A stretch of 15,431 nt of DNA from Nitrososphaera sp. (GCA_025929855.1 JAICPK010000004.1:1-15431), one strand, 5' to 3'. Numbered from the stretch's first letter, positions 1-6,255 are shown. A program made the numbers and translations. The notes: generated by a model not told the origin, from the sequence alone.

Positions 1-35
1 TATGACTATGCTCGCAAATGTAATTATAATTATAG

Positions 36-142
36 CGCCGCTCGTCAGACTCGAACTGACGACCCACTGGTTAACAGCCAGTTAAGCTTCGGAGCACAAT
101 ATCAGGCAGCGAATTTGCTCTACCATGCTGAGCTAGAGCGGC
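36..142 (-). tRNA. tRNA-Asn (anticodon GUU), intron-containing
   Basis: Read on the minus strand this folds as a complete tRNA: acceptor stem GCCGCTC paired with GAGCGGC, D stem GCTC/GAGC, anticodon stem ACTGG/CCAGT with loop CTGTTAA (anticodon GTT, so asparagine), a 5-nt variable region, T stem GTCAG/CTGAC with loop TTCGAGT, and discriminator G. The mature length is 74 nt once 33 intronic nt are removed. No CCA is encoded at the 3' end. The bases just outside both ends also pair, giving a 9-bp extended precursor stem. It lies 43 bp downstream of uL6 on the same strand but has a TATA-like element of its own, so it may be transcribed separately. Confidence 0.95.
82..114 (-). other. Archaeal tRNA intron at a non-canonical position (D-arm/anticodon-stem junction)
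   Basis: These 33 nt must be removed to give a normal Asn anticodon arm. A bulge-helix-bulge can be drawn: D-stem strand GAGC pairs with intronic GCTT (one G-T wobble), with 3-nt bulges AAA and AAC on opposite strands, and an inner helix TTCG/CGAA inside the intron. Cutting after the second base of each bulge joins AA to CTGG and gives the expected stem. Because of the A runs the insertion point is ambiguous by 1-2 nt without changing the mature RNA. The outer exon helix is weak, so this is a relaxed motif. The usual archaeal intron site (after base 37) is not used. Confidence 0.85.
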
Positions 143-167
143 GCAGCATTACAGCAAATCCAAGGAC

Positions 168-176
168 AAAATAAAT
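168..176 (-). promoter_or_regulatory. Putative TATA box for tRNA-Asn
   Basis: On the minus strand the sequence ATTTATTTT is centred about 30 nt before the tRNA 5' end, in the short gap just after the uL6 stop. That spacing suits an archaeal TATA box for a short precursor tRNA. AT-rich gaps give chance matches, so this is tentative. Confidence 0.45.
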
Positions 177-185
177 CTTTGGGCT

Positions 186-743
186 TTACTGCATACCGGC
201 TTCTTTAGAGTATATGTATAGTCCGTCGAGAAATACTCGCTGGTCCTTTCCTTTGGTTCTAGTTGATAGTTCAATGTTGGCGGCTGTCTGCGAAACATCC
301 TCTAGGCTTGGGCCTTGGATGACGACATCCTCTCCTGCAATGCTCACTTTTGTAGCTTCTCCGATTATTCGAGAAATTCTGGCCGACCTTTCGCCAAAAA
401 AGTTTTCTACATGCACTTCTTTACCCTTCACCTTAACAGAAATAGGAAAGTGAGCAAATATTATCTTAAGTTTATACGTATAACCTTTCTCAACGCCCTT
501 TATCATTCCACCGATTATGCTGCGCGCGGTATTTGTTATGGCAAGGTCGCGCTTGCGCGTTCCGTAAGGTTTTATCGTTATCATATTACCTTGTACTGTT
601 ACGGTAGCTGGAAGCTTTGTGAAATCCTTCTTGACGGTGCCAAGCGGCCCCTTGACTTCTATCAGGTTACCTTCCTTTTTTATCGTCACACTAGCAGGAG
701 CTTCGACTTCTGCTGTTATTTCTTGCTCAGTAGACGTAGCCAA
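186..743 (-). CDS. rpl6: Large subunit ribosomal protein uL6 (L6), TTG start
   Basis: uL6 binds 23S rRNA near the base of the sarcin-ricin loop, next to the elongation-factor site. The protein shows the family's two similar beta-sheet domains, with features such as IEVKGPLG near the N-terminus and the segment GPSLEDVSQTAANIE near the C-terminus. The frame stays open upstream to 860, but that part overlaps uS8 heavily. I chose TTG at 743 because GGAGG (752-756) sits 8 nt before it and the resulting 185 residues match the usual archaeal length. An ATG at 779 is possible but would overlap uS8 by about 50 nt. With the TTG start the overlap with uS8 is 17 nt. It is the last protein gene of the cluster seen here. 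Confidence 0.95.
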   Translation of the reverse strand: MATSTEQEITAEVEAPASVTIKKEGNLIEVKGPLGTVKKDFTKLPATVTVQGNMITIKPYGTRKRDLAITNTARSIIGGMIKGVEKGYTYKLKIIFAHFPISVKVKGKEVHVENFFGERSARISRIIGEATKVSIAGEDVVIQGPSLEDVSQTAANIELSTRTKGKDQRVFLDGLYIYSKEAGMQ

Positions 744-1119
744 CCAAAACTCCTCCAAGGTTGTGTTCTTGTGCCTCATGGTGAGACATGATACCTTTGC
801 TAGTCGATACGAGAAGTATTCCCATCGTGTATGCCGGCAGGAACTGTCTCTCCCAACCAAAATACCCGTTCTTTTTAACTGAAAAGCGTGGTGTAACGAT
901 GCCGCACTTGTTTATCTTAGCTAAAAGCTGAATCCTAAACTTGCCCGCTCTGCCATCGTCTATCTGCTCAAACTCGCCTATATAGCGATGCTTTTGCATT
1001 ACCCTGAGCACCTCACTCGCGAACTTGGATGCGGGAACTACTATGCATTCTCTCTTTCTCCTAGACTCGTTATTGTAAATGGTTGTAAAGAGGTTAGATA
1101 GAACATTTAATGCTGGCAT
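727..1119 (-). CDS. rps8: Small subunit ribosomal protein uS8 (S8)
   Basis: uS8 binds the central domain of 16S rRNA and is a primary assembly protein. The 130-residue product has the normal archaeal length and begins MPALNVLSNLFTTIYNNE, typical of the family's N-terminal helix. It contains the VVPASKFASEVLRVMQ and YIGEFEQIDD segments and ends in the conserved C-terminal domain (GIMSHHEAQE, then LGGVLVGYVY). The ATG at 1119 lies 16 nt after the uS14 stop. Order uS14-uS8-uL6 is the standard spc order. Confidence 0.97.
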   Translation of the reverse strand: MPALNVLSNLFTTIYNNESRRKRECIVVPASKFASEVLRVMQKHRYIGEFEQIDDGRAGKFRIQLLAKINKCGIVTPRFSVKKNGYFGWERQFLPAYTMGILLVSTSKGIMSHHEAQEHNLGGVLVGYVY

Positions 1120-1135
1120 TTTCTTACTTTTTCAC

Positions 1136-1315
1136 CTACTCGTACTTCGCAAATCCTATGCTATTTGCAACTTCCCTAAAGCATTGTCTGCAAAGCATCA
1201 AGTTGTATGAGCGGATCAGTCCATTATATGAACCACACCTTTTGCACCATCTTCCGCCCTTGCCGTGTGCAAGCCTCTTTCTTCCAGTTGCGTCATACTC
1301 TCTTGGCTTTGGCAT
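1136..1315 (-). CDS. rps14: Small subunit ribosomal protein uS14, zinc-binding form
   Basis: This 59-residue gene was found by translating the gap between uL5 and uS8. The product starts [10 protein letters not shown] and carries two CxxC pairs, CKRC (residues 24-27) and CRQC (42-45), the four-cysteine zinc site of the short archaeal/eukaryotic uS14. Following residues [14 protein letters not shown] match the family's C-terminal end, which lies in the 30S head near uS3 and uS19. The ATG at 1315 is 3 nt downstream of the uL5 stop codon and the stop is TAG at 1136-1138. Position and size fit the canonical uL5-uS14-uS8 order. Confidence 0.97.
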   Translation of the reverse strand: MPKPREYDATGRKRLAHGKGGRWCKRCGSYNGLIRSYNLMLCRQCFREVANSIGFAKYE

Positions 1316-1318
1316 TTT

Positions 1319-1849
1319 TTATTCGACCTCTACTCCATATTCTTGCTTAAAGAACTCTACAGCGTCTTCTCTGTTTATCCTGTGTGTCTTACCTATCTTG
1401 GCACTTTTTCTACTCTTCTTTGCAATTCTATATCCTGGCCTATTAAGAACGATGTTAACATCCATGCCAAAAATACCGATGTCAGGATTGTATTTTGTAC
1501 CTGGGATGTCAATGTGCTCATGTATACCCACAGAGATATTCCCATAATCATCAAATGATGATGCTTTGAGCACATTCTTCTTCGCTGCTATGATACGTTT
1601 TAGAAATTCAATTGCAGGCTCGCGCCTTAAGGTCACTACGACGCCTATGGGCTCACCTTTGTGAATACCGAAGTCTCTCACAGTTTTTTTTGCCCCACGT
1701 ACAGCTGGCTTTTGATTGGTAAGCTCAAGTAGAGCACTCTTTGCTTTGTCTAAGGGCTCGCCGGACCTGCCGACTCCGATGTTTATGACTACCTTATGTA
1801 CGTTTATCCTTCTCATGTCATGTTGCTGCTGTATTTGTTGTTTGCTCAA
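1319..1849 (-). CDS. rpl5: Large subunit ribosomal protein uL5 (L5), TTG start
   Basis: uL5 binds 5S rRNA and forms part of the central protuberance. The 176-residue protein carries the family segments VHKVVINIGVGRSGE near the N-terminus, then NQKPAVRGAKKTVRDFGI, and IHEHIDIPGTKYNPDIGIFG and MDVNIVLNRPGYR in the C-terminal half. The reading starts at TTG (1849), preceded 6 nt upstream by GGTGA at 1856-1860, and one nt after the eS4 stop. An internal ATG at residue 12 would give a shorter N-terminus with no better ribosome site. The glutamine-rich start (KQQIQQQ) is probably a lineage-specific tail. Confidence 0.97.
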   Translation of the reverse strand: MSKQQIQQQHDMRRINVHKVVINIGVGRSGEPLDKAKSALLELTNQKPAVRGAKKTVRDFGIHKGEPIGVVVTLRREPAIEFLKRIIAAKKNVLKASSFDDYGNISVGIHEHIDIPGTKYNPDIGIFGMDVNIVLNRPGYRIAKKSRKSAKIGKTHRINREDAVEFFKQEYGVEVE

Positions 1850-1850
1850 C

Positions 1851-2564
1851 TTAACTCACCCTAATCACCGGTCTATCAGTTCCGACAGCCATTACCATTT
1901 CAACGGGCAATTCTACTGATTTATCCTCAAACGAAAGAAGTGCTCGCTTTGGAAGGGAGAACACCCCGTCTTGGATGTCTTCAATCTTGCCCACAACGCC
2001 AGCATTTTCGCCTGTGATGATAAGTGCTGTAGCACCCTTTTCAAAAGCAATATGGTTGGTAATATTGACTGCCGGCAGACTGACCACACAACTGTCACCA
2101 ACCTTCAGAATTTGGTCACTTATGAGTGTCTTGCTGTCATGGAAGCCGTATTGCATCTTTTTGCCCTTAATGTTAGTCTTGCTTGTAATCTTGATGAGCT
2201 TCAATCCTTTTTCCGCCTCCTCAATTGCAATTGGAGACAATGAGACGCCATTCTTTGGGACCATCCTGTATGCTTGGCCCATTGCGAGCTCCACTACGTC
2301 CATCAATCCAATAGCAAAATTAGGATCGCGTCTTGTCACTCCGTCCACTTTGACCTTATCGGCCTTTAAAATCCTGTCTACTTCATATCCTGTGCTTGCA
2401 ACCTTGAGTACGTCACGCAAGACTATCCCTAGAGGGTAGGCCCTCTTTCCAGGGTGAGGACCCGGGTTGACTCTCATGACAAATTGGCCTTCTTTTCTCT
2501 TTATGGCCCAGAAGGTGGGTGCTAGCTGTCTTTTGACCCGGGTATCGCGGCCTTTCTTGCCCAT
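1851..2564 (-). CDS. rps4e: Small subunit ribosomal protein eS4 (S4e)
   Basis: eS4 is an archaeal/eukaryotic 30S protein absent from bacteria. The 237-residue product starts MGKKGRDTRVKRQLAPTFW, followed by PHPGKRAYPLGIVLRDVL and an S4-type RNA-binding segment (residues about 40-100, with DGVTRRDPNFAIGLMDVV). A KOW-like segment follows near IITGENAGVVGKIEDI in the C-terminal third. Its ATG shares one base with the TAA of uL24 (TAATG), suggesting coupled translation. Its presence between uL24 and uL5 is the archaeal gene order and argues strongly for an archaeal source. Confidence 0.97.
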   Translation of the reverse strand: MGKKGRDTRVKRQLAPTFWAIKRKEGQFVMRVNPGPHPGKRAYPLGIVLRDVLKVASTGYEVDRILKADKVKVDGVTRRDPNFAIGLMDVVELAMGQAYRMVPKNGVSLSPIAIEEAEKGLKLIKITSKTNIKGKKMQYGFHDSKTLISDQILKVGDSCVVSLPAVNITNHIAFEKGATALIITGENAGVVGKIEDIQDGVFSLPKRALLSFEDKSVELPVEMVMAVGTDRPVIRVS

Positions 2565-2977
2565 TATTCATTATCTTCCTCCTTTTTCTTCTCTTTTTCA
2601 TCCGTTTTTTGCGAAGAGGCTCCTGACTCTCCCTTATTAGTTGCTCCTTGCAGCTTACTTGATCTATAGTCGTCGTCAAGATTCAGAGAAATAACCATTA
2701 CATTTGAAGAATGAATTGGGACCTTGACTTGACCTCCACGAATTTTTTCTCTCTGGATACCTTCAACGTGAAATGTCGCATGCTCAGTGTTTACCTTTTC
2801 CACTTTGCCTTCTACTCCCTTGTATTCCCCTCGCATTATCCTAACAGAATCACCTTTGACGACGCGTATGTTCTTTCTTCCATACTGTTTGCGCAGCGAC
2901 TCTTCTAGTACAGCACCAACCATCTTATCACGCTGGTGCTTATGTACATGGATCAATTTTGGATTAATACCTGTCAT
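2564..2977 (-). CDS. rpl24: Large subunit ribosomal protein uL24 (L24) with charged C-terminal tail
   Basis: uL24 is an early 50S assembly protein near the exit tunnel. The KOW motif is visible (GDSVRIMRGEYKGVEGKV), preceded by NIRVVK. I chose ATG at 2977 (137 residues) because GGTGA (2983-2987) sits 5 nt before it. A GTG at 2986 directly after the uL14 stop would add three residues but is itself part of that ribosome site. The last 25 or so residues are low-complexity and highly charged (KTDEKEKKKEEDNE), beyond the normal fold and probably disordered. It overlaps eS4 by one nt. Confidence 0.96.
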   Translation of the reverse strand: MTGINPKLIHVHKHQRDKMVGAVLEESLRKQYGRKNIRVVKGDSVRIMRGEYKGVEGKVEKVNTEHATFHVEGIQREKIRGGQVKVPIHSSNVMVISLNLDDDYRSSKLQGATNKGESGASSQKTDEKEKKKEEDNE

Positions 2978-2982
2978 AATTT

Positions 2983-2987
2983 TCACC
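2983..2987 (-). promoter_or_regulatory. Ribosome binding site deciding the uL24 start
   Basis: GGTGA, complementary to the 16S 3' end, lies 5 nt before ATG 2977 and straddles the uL14 stop. Similar GGTGA or GGAGG sites precede uL14, uL5, uL6, uL29, uL4 and uL23. Confidence 0.7.
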
Positions 2988-3427
2988 TATACTATCATGC
3001 CAGCCAAGTTGGCTATTCTTGGCCACTTCTCTGCAGCCTCTGATGCTACAGGTCCTTTAATGTCTGTTCCTTTGATTTCGCCTTCCTGCGTCACAAGAAC
3101 CGCAGCATTGTCCTCAAAGGCTATACGCACACCGTTCAGCCTCCTTATTGGGTACTTCTGCCTGACAATAACTGCACCAAAAATCTGCTTGCGCAGCTCT
3201 GCTGGACCTTTCTTGACAGTTACAGTAACGAAATCGCCAACTGCTGCTGCAGGTTGCCTAGAGTGCCTTCCTTTGTACCTTGTCACTTGCGCAATGCGCA
3301 ATATCTTCGCACCAGTATTGTCGGTGCACACTAGGCTTGCGGTAACTGGAATCGCCCTTGTAATATAGGGACGGAACTCTTCGACTCCCTTTGCAGAGAC
3401 TGCTCTTGACTTAGCTCCCGCCGCCAT
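2987..3427 (-). CDS. rpl14: Large subunit ribosomal protein uL14 (L14)
   Basis: uL14 lies at the subunit interface and takes part in an intersubunit bridge. The 146-residue protein has the family core: VCTDNTGAKILRIAQV (about residues 33-48), VGDFVTVTVKKG, IFGAVIVRQK, and the segment FEDNAAVLVTQEGEIKGTDI leading to a conserved VASEAAEKWPRIANLAGMIV end. The N-terminal 20 or so residues (AGAKSRAVSAKG) are the archaeal-type extension. ATG 3427 lies inside the uS17 end (17-nt overlap) with GAGGTGA 9 nt upstream. Confidence 0.97.
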   Translation of the reverse strand: MAAGAKSRAVSAKGVEEFRPYITRAIPVTASLVCTDNTGAKILRIAQVTRYKGRHSRQPAAAVGDFVTVTVKKGPAELRKQIFGAVIVRQKYPIRRLNGVRIAFEDNAAVLVTQEGEIKGTDIKGPVASEAAEKWPRIANLAGMIV

Positions 3428-3752
3428 CCTTTGTATTCACCTCAATCACTACGAATGAAACTGTCTTAGCAAGTCGTCGGCACTCTGCAATCCTTACTTC
3501 TTCACCCTCTTTGGCCTCGAGGCAGGATGGAAGATAAGCATGTACTTTTGATTTGCTTCTCTGAAAACGCTTGTACTTTGAAACTCTTCTAGGATATTCC
3601 CTTGATACTACGACCATCTTGGGTGCCTGTGCACTTGATACAGTGCCTGTCAACAATTTGCCTCTTACAGACAGTGTACCATGGAATGGACAGAACTCGT
3701 CTTCACAAGCCTTCCGAGGGGAAGCTACAGAGACACCAATGTTTCTAACCAT
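3411..3752 (-). CDS. rps17: Small subunit ribosomal protein uS17 (S17)
   Basis: uS17 binds the 5' domain of 16S rRNA. The 113-residue product has the archaeal-type N-terminus (GVSVASPRKACEDEFCPFHG, with Cys16, Cys21 and His24), then the OB-fold with LTGTVSSAQAPKMVVVSREY and the conserved YKRFQRSKSKVHAYLPSC segment, and ends with EGEEVRIAECRRLAKTVSFVVIEV. GGGTGAT lies about 10 nt upstream of ATG 3752. It follows Rpp29 by 11 nt. Confidence 0.97.
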   Translation of the reverse strand: MVRNIGVSVASPRKACEDEFCPFHGTLSVRGKLLTGTVSSAQAPKMVVVSREYPRRVSKYKRFQRSKSKVHAYLPSCLEAKEGEEVRIAECRRLAKTVSFVVIEVNTKDGGGS

Positions 3753-3763
3753 GATTTATCATA

Positions 3764-4045
3764 TCACCCATTGTTTAACCGTGAAATACGATCCTCAGGT
3801 CTTCCTATCAATGCAGAACCACTTATAAAGCAAGCGCAAGAACCTGTCTGAAGTTGTAGTCTTTTTGCTGCCTTTTTTGCTACCTGCCTTACAAGAGAAT
3901 CTTTTTTCCTTATCAATATTGTATTCTTCGTTTCAAATACAATTGTGCCGATGATGCCCCGTAAAGTTGAATCAGAAGATTCAAGTATTTTTGCCTCGAG
4001 GCCCACGATCCCACGCGAGAGAACGTTTAGGCAGTTTGGAGTCAT
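3764..4045 (-). CDS. rnp1: RNase P protein component 1 (Rpp29/Pop4 family)
   Basis: Archaeal Rpp29 is a small Sm-like barrel protein that, with Rpp21, supports the RNase P RNA in trimming tRNA 5' leaders. The 93-residue product shows the family pattern SRGIVGLEAKILESSDSTLRGIIGTIVFETKNTILI followed by a basic stretch and the C-terminal FISGSALIGRPEDRI segment. The gene sits between uL29 and uS17, its standard archaeal place, which is the main context evidence. Its ATG overlaps the uL29 stop as ATGA. Confidence 0.93.
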   Translation of the reverse strand: MTPNCLNVLSRGIVGLEAKILESSDSTLRGIIGTIVFETKNTILIRKKDSLVRQVAKKAAKRLQLQTGSCACFISGSALIGRPEDRISRLNNG

Positions 4046-4248
4046 TTCTGACTTTTTCTCTCGTTCATTATTGTATTCATGCGAGCAATATCACGCCGGA
4101 GCCATTTAATGCTGCCTGTCTGCTTCTTAAGAGTGCCCTTTGACTTTTCAAGCTGAAGCTTGCCAAGATCAGTTTTGAGCTCGGCAAGTTTGTCACTTAG
4201 ATCCTGATCGTTCATCTCTCGTAATGTCTTTACCTTAAGTCTTGCCAT
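4042..4248 (-). CDS. rpl29: Large subunit ribosomal protein uL29 (L29)
   Basis: uL29 lies beside the polypeptide exit tunnel. The 68-residue protein begins MARLKVKTLREMNDQDLSDK and forms the family's helical hairpin, with KLQLEKSKGTLKK in the middle and SIKWLRRDIARMNTIMNER at the end. The frame is open further upstream, but that part is a shadow of uS3. ATG 4248 has a strong GGGGAGG site about 9 nt upstream inside the uS3 end, and overlaps uS3 by 14 nt. Confidence 0.95.
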   Translation of the reverse strand: MARLKVKTLREMNDQDLSDKLAELKTDLGKLQLEKSKGTLKKQTGSIKWLRRDIARMNTIMNERKSQK

Positions 4249-4960
4249 CCTGCTTGCCTCCCCGCTGTTCTTCACCTGCTGCTGCTGCTGCAGCTGCTGT
4301 CTGATCATTCTTGGTAGATTCTTCGGTTTGAGAACTTGGTTGAGCTCCTGACGCCTGCATGTCTGTGTCTCCATCCTTAAATTCAAATTCTTGAGGTAGT
4401 GATACCTTGGATGCAATTCTCAGCTGGATCCCCATTAGACCCATCTTGGTTAACACATGCGTAATCCCTGTCTTGACTATTTTATCGGAAATGTCGCCGC
4501 TCTTCGGTACAATGCCGATTGTATGTTTTTCAAAGTGAGCGCGCTCTGTTCTAAGTTTTCCAGAAATCACAACCTCAACACCCAGCGCGCCGGCGCTCAT
4601 TATTGTATTGAGCGACCACATGGCTGCCCGTCGAAATGCGGTGCCCCGCTCAATTAGCTGAGCAATTCTATTACACATTATCTGCGGATTAAGCTCAGGA
4701 CTTGGAATTTCAAGAACTGAAATCTGAGGGTTTTGCAGGCCAAACTTTTGCTCGATCTTGGTCATGAGGTCCTTGATGCCAACGCCTTTCCTGCCAATGG
4801 CAAGGCCAGGCCTCGTAACATAGACAGTTATCCTTGCCCCTACAGGAGTCTTTTGTACCTCAATGCCTCCATACCCTGCATCCTTAAGCTCTTCAGCGAG
4901 ATATTCATTGAGCTCCATGTTACGAAAGTTATTCTTGATTACATTTTTGACTGCACTCAT
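4235..4960 (-). CDS. rps3: Small subunit ribosomal protein uS3 (S3) with alanine-rich acidic tail
   Basis: uS3 forms part of the mRNA entry channel. The N-terminal half holds a type II KH domain with the GxxG-bearing motif LAIGRKGVGIKDL (about residues 53-65). The C-terminal domain follows (NPQIMCNRIAQLIERGTAFRRAA, then GVEVVISGKLRTERA and a GDISDKIVKTGITHVL segment). After about residue 195 the protein is a low-complexity tail with acidic residues, serines and an alanine run encoded by a CAG/GCA-type triplet repeat. ATG 4960 overlaps the uL22 stop as ATGA. Confidence 0.97.
   Translation of the reverse strand: MSAVKNVIKNNFRNMELNEYLAEELKDAGYGGIEVQKTPVGARITVYVTRPGLAIGRKGVGIKDLMTKIEQKFGLQNPQISVLEIPSPELNPQIMCNRIAQLIERGTAFRRAAMWSLNTIMSAGALGVEVVISGKLRTERAHFEKHTIGIVPKSGDISDKIVKTGITHVLTKMGLMGIQLRIASKVSLPQEFEFKDGDTDMQASGAQPSSQTEESTKNDQTAAAAAAAGEEQRGGKQDGKT
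4276..4299. repeat. CTG/CAG-type trinucleotide repeat inside uS3
   Basis: Five CTG units, one CAG, then two more CTG units occur on the plus strand. On the coding strand they encode the alanine run of the uS3 tail. The perfect run of five triplets is the kind of tract that can vary in length by slippage without breaking the frame. Confidence 0.85.
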
Positions 4961-5433
4961 TCTTTACCGCTTGCCTCCTGTGCAACAAGTTCTACATGAA
5001 CCAAGGTGTCAAACTTTGGACTTGATCTGCCCATTGCCCGTGGCTGGAACCGCTTAAGTTTTGTGCCCTTATGTACTGCTGCACTCACGATTCGTAGTCT
5101 GTCAAGATCCATACCCTTGTATTCAGCATTAGATTCAAGATTGTCTAAAATTCTCAGGAATTCAGATGCAGCTTTTTTGGGAAATCTGCCAGCAAAAAAT
5201 CCATCACGAATATTCGACCTATGTGCTACCTCATTATTGTAGCGGCGGTAAGGAATAGCTTCTTTGCGGGAAATAACATTCTCAAGTAACTCGCGTGCCT
5301 TTTCAATTGACCTGCCTTTAATGGCGACAGCGATCTCTCGGGCATGCTTATGAGATATGTCTTTTTCGCGTATTGAAGCGCGTACATGTTTTGTTTTATC
5401 GTAACTTTCAAAGGCGTAACCAAAGTGTGGCAT
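4957..5433 (-). CDS. rpl22: Large subunit ribosomal protein uL22 (L22)
   Basis: uL22 lines the exit tunnel with a long beta hairpin. The protein begins MPHFGYAFESYDKTKHVRAS, followed by DISHKHAREIAVAIKGRSIEKARELLENVI, a PYRRYNNEVAHR segment and RFPKKAASEFLRILDNLESNAEYKGM. The hairpin region ends in the conserved FQPRAMGRSSP. I chose ATG at 5433 (158 residues), preceded by GTGAT. A GTG at 5442 overlapping the uS19 stop would add three residues (M-I-C) and cannot be excluded. The 3' end overlaps uS3 by 4 nt. Confidence 0.95.
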   Translation of the reverse strand: MPHFGYAFESYDKTKHVRASIREKDISHKHAREIAVAIKGRSIEKARELLENVISRKEAIPYRRYNNEVAHRSNIRDGFFAGRFPKKAASEFLRILDNLESNAEYKGMDLDRLRIVSAAVHKGTKLKRFQPRAMGRSSPKFDTLVHVELVAQEASGKE

Positions 5434-5438
5434 ACATA

Positions 5439-5846
5439 TCACTTTAGTGGAACATACAGGCTCGACCTGGAAGCGCCTACACCCGGTGTACCGTGCTGAA
5501 CACGCTTATTTGTAATAGCATATTCCCCAAGGTAATGTCCTATCATTTCTGGCTTCATGTTAACCTGAACAAAATCCTTGCCGTTATGAACGTAAATAGT
5601 CAGACCAACCATGTCGGGAAGAATAATCATGTCGCGAGCATGTGTTCTCAATTGACCCTTGAGCTTTCCATCTCTTGCAAGCTTGAGCTTCTCACGAAGC
5701 TTTCTCTTTTCGTCATTCATATATGTGCTAACGCGCTTGTCAAGCGACCTGCGCTGTCTTGAATTCAGAAGCGGGAGCAGATTCTCTATCGAAAGCGATT
5801 GCAATTGTTCAGGACTATAACCTTTAAACTTAAACTCACGTACCAA
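5439..5846 (-). CDS. rps19: Small subunit ribosomal protein uS19 (S19), TTG start
   Basis: uS19 lies in the head of the small subunit near the A-site finger and pairs with uS13. The 135-residue protein has the archaeal N-terminal extension (VREFKFKGYSPEQLQSLSIE), then RTHARDMIILPDMVGLTIYVHNGKDF and the conserved PEMIGHYLGEYAITNKRVQHGTPG ending. The start must be TTG at 5846, because TAA lies directly upstream in frame. A GTGAT motif is 4 nt before it. It is the first gene after the 61-nt gap where uL2 would normally lie. Confidence 0.97.
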   Translation of the reverse strand: MVREFKFKGYSPEQLQSLSIENLLPLLNSRQRRSLDKRVSTYMNDEKRKLREKLKLARDGKLKGQLRTHARDMIILPDMVGLTIYVHNGKDFVQVNMKPEMIGHYLGEYAITNKRVQHGTPGVGASRSSLYVPLK

Positions 5847-5907
5847 TTAGATCACTGCATCTCTCGCTTCTAGGCTACTTTTAAATCTAACGAGAAAAGA
5901 ATCCTTT
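5847..5907. other. Gap between uL23 and uS19; uL2 gene absent
   Basis: Only 61 nt separate the uL23 stop from the uS19 start, far too short for the roughly 240-codon uL2 gene that archaea usually carry here. No reading frame or fragment resembling uL2 is visible in the gap. Confidence 0.85.
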
Positions 5908-6255
5908 CTATACCAAAGCCAATCTCGTTGCAAGATCTCTTGCTCCTTCTGGTGTCTTGAACTTGACAAAGGCTTTCTTGCCACGAATTGTCCTCGTAGT
6001 GTTAACTTCCTCGATGTCAGTCTCATAGAGTATATTGATGGCATCAATGATCTGCTTCTTGGTAGCCTTCTCTCCTACGATGAAAGCAAGCTTGTTCTCT
6101 TTTTCTATTTGGTTGAACGTCTTCTCTGTAACATATGGGGCGAGTATCAGAGTTGCTGCTTGCCCTGAAGTCATATCGCTCTTTGGAGTAGGCGCAGCAA
6201 CTTGTTCCTTTTTACCGACAGGTGCTCGCTTTATTGTTGTTCTTTCCTTGCTCAC
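5908..6255 (-). CDS. rpl23: Large subunit ribosomal protein uL23 (L23), GTG start
   Basis: uL23 sits at the exit of the peptide tunnel and is the docking point for signal recognition particle. Residues from about 36 on carry the family core: ILAPYVTEKTFNQIEKENKLAFIVGEKATKKQIIDAI, then EVNTTRTIRGKKAFVKF. The first 35 residues are a basic, Ala/Pro-rich extension. GTG at 6255 overlaps the uL4 stop as GTGA, with GGAGG about 10 nt upstream. It is followed by uS19 rather than uL2. Confidence 0.96.
   Translation of the reverse strand: MSKERTTIKRAPVGKKEQVAAPTPKSDMTSGQAATLILAPYVTEKTFNQIEKENKLAFIVGEKATKKQIIDAINILYETDIEEVNTTRTIRGKKAFVKFKTPEGARDLATRLALV

Noticed and set aside
315..791. Plus-strand open frame opposite uL6/uS8
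   Set aside because: It lies antisense to two well-supported ribosomal protein genes and its translation resembles no family.
744..860. N-terminal extension of uL6 up to 860
   Set aside because: It reads through uS8 in another frame and exceeds the normal uL6 length; a GGAGG site marks the TTG at 743.
1110..1547. Plus-strand open frame of 145 codons over uS14 and uL5
   Set aside because: It is the shadow of real minus-strand genes; hydrophobic runs come from reverse-reading lysine/glutamate codons.
2787..3368. 193-codon plus-strand open frame opposite uL24/uL14
   Set aside because: Long, but fully antisense to recognised genes, with no promoter or ribosome site.
4249..4416. N-terminal extension of uL29
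   Set aside because: It is out-of-frame uS3 sequence with glutamine runs from the triplet repeat; uL29 proper starts at 4248.
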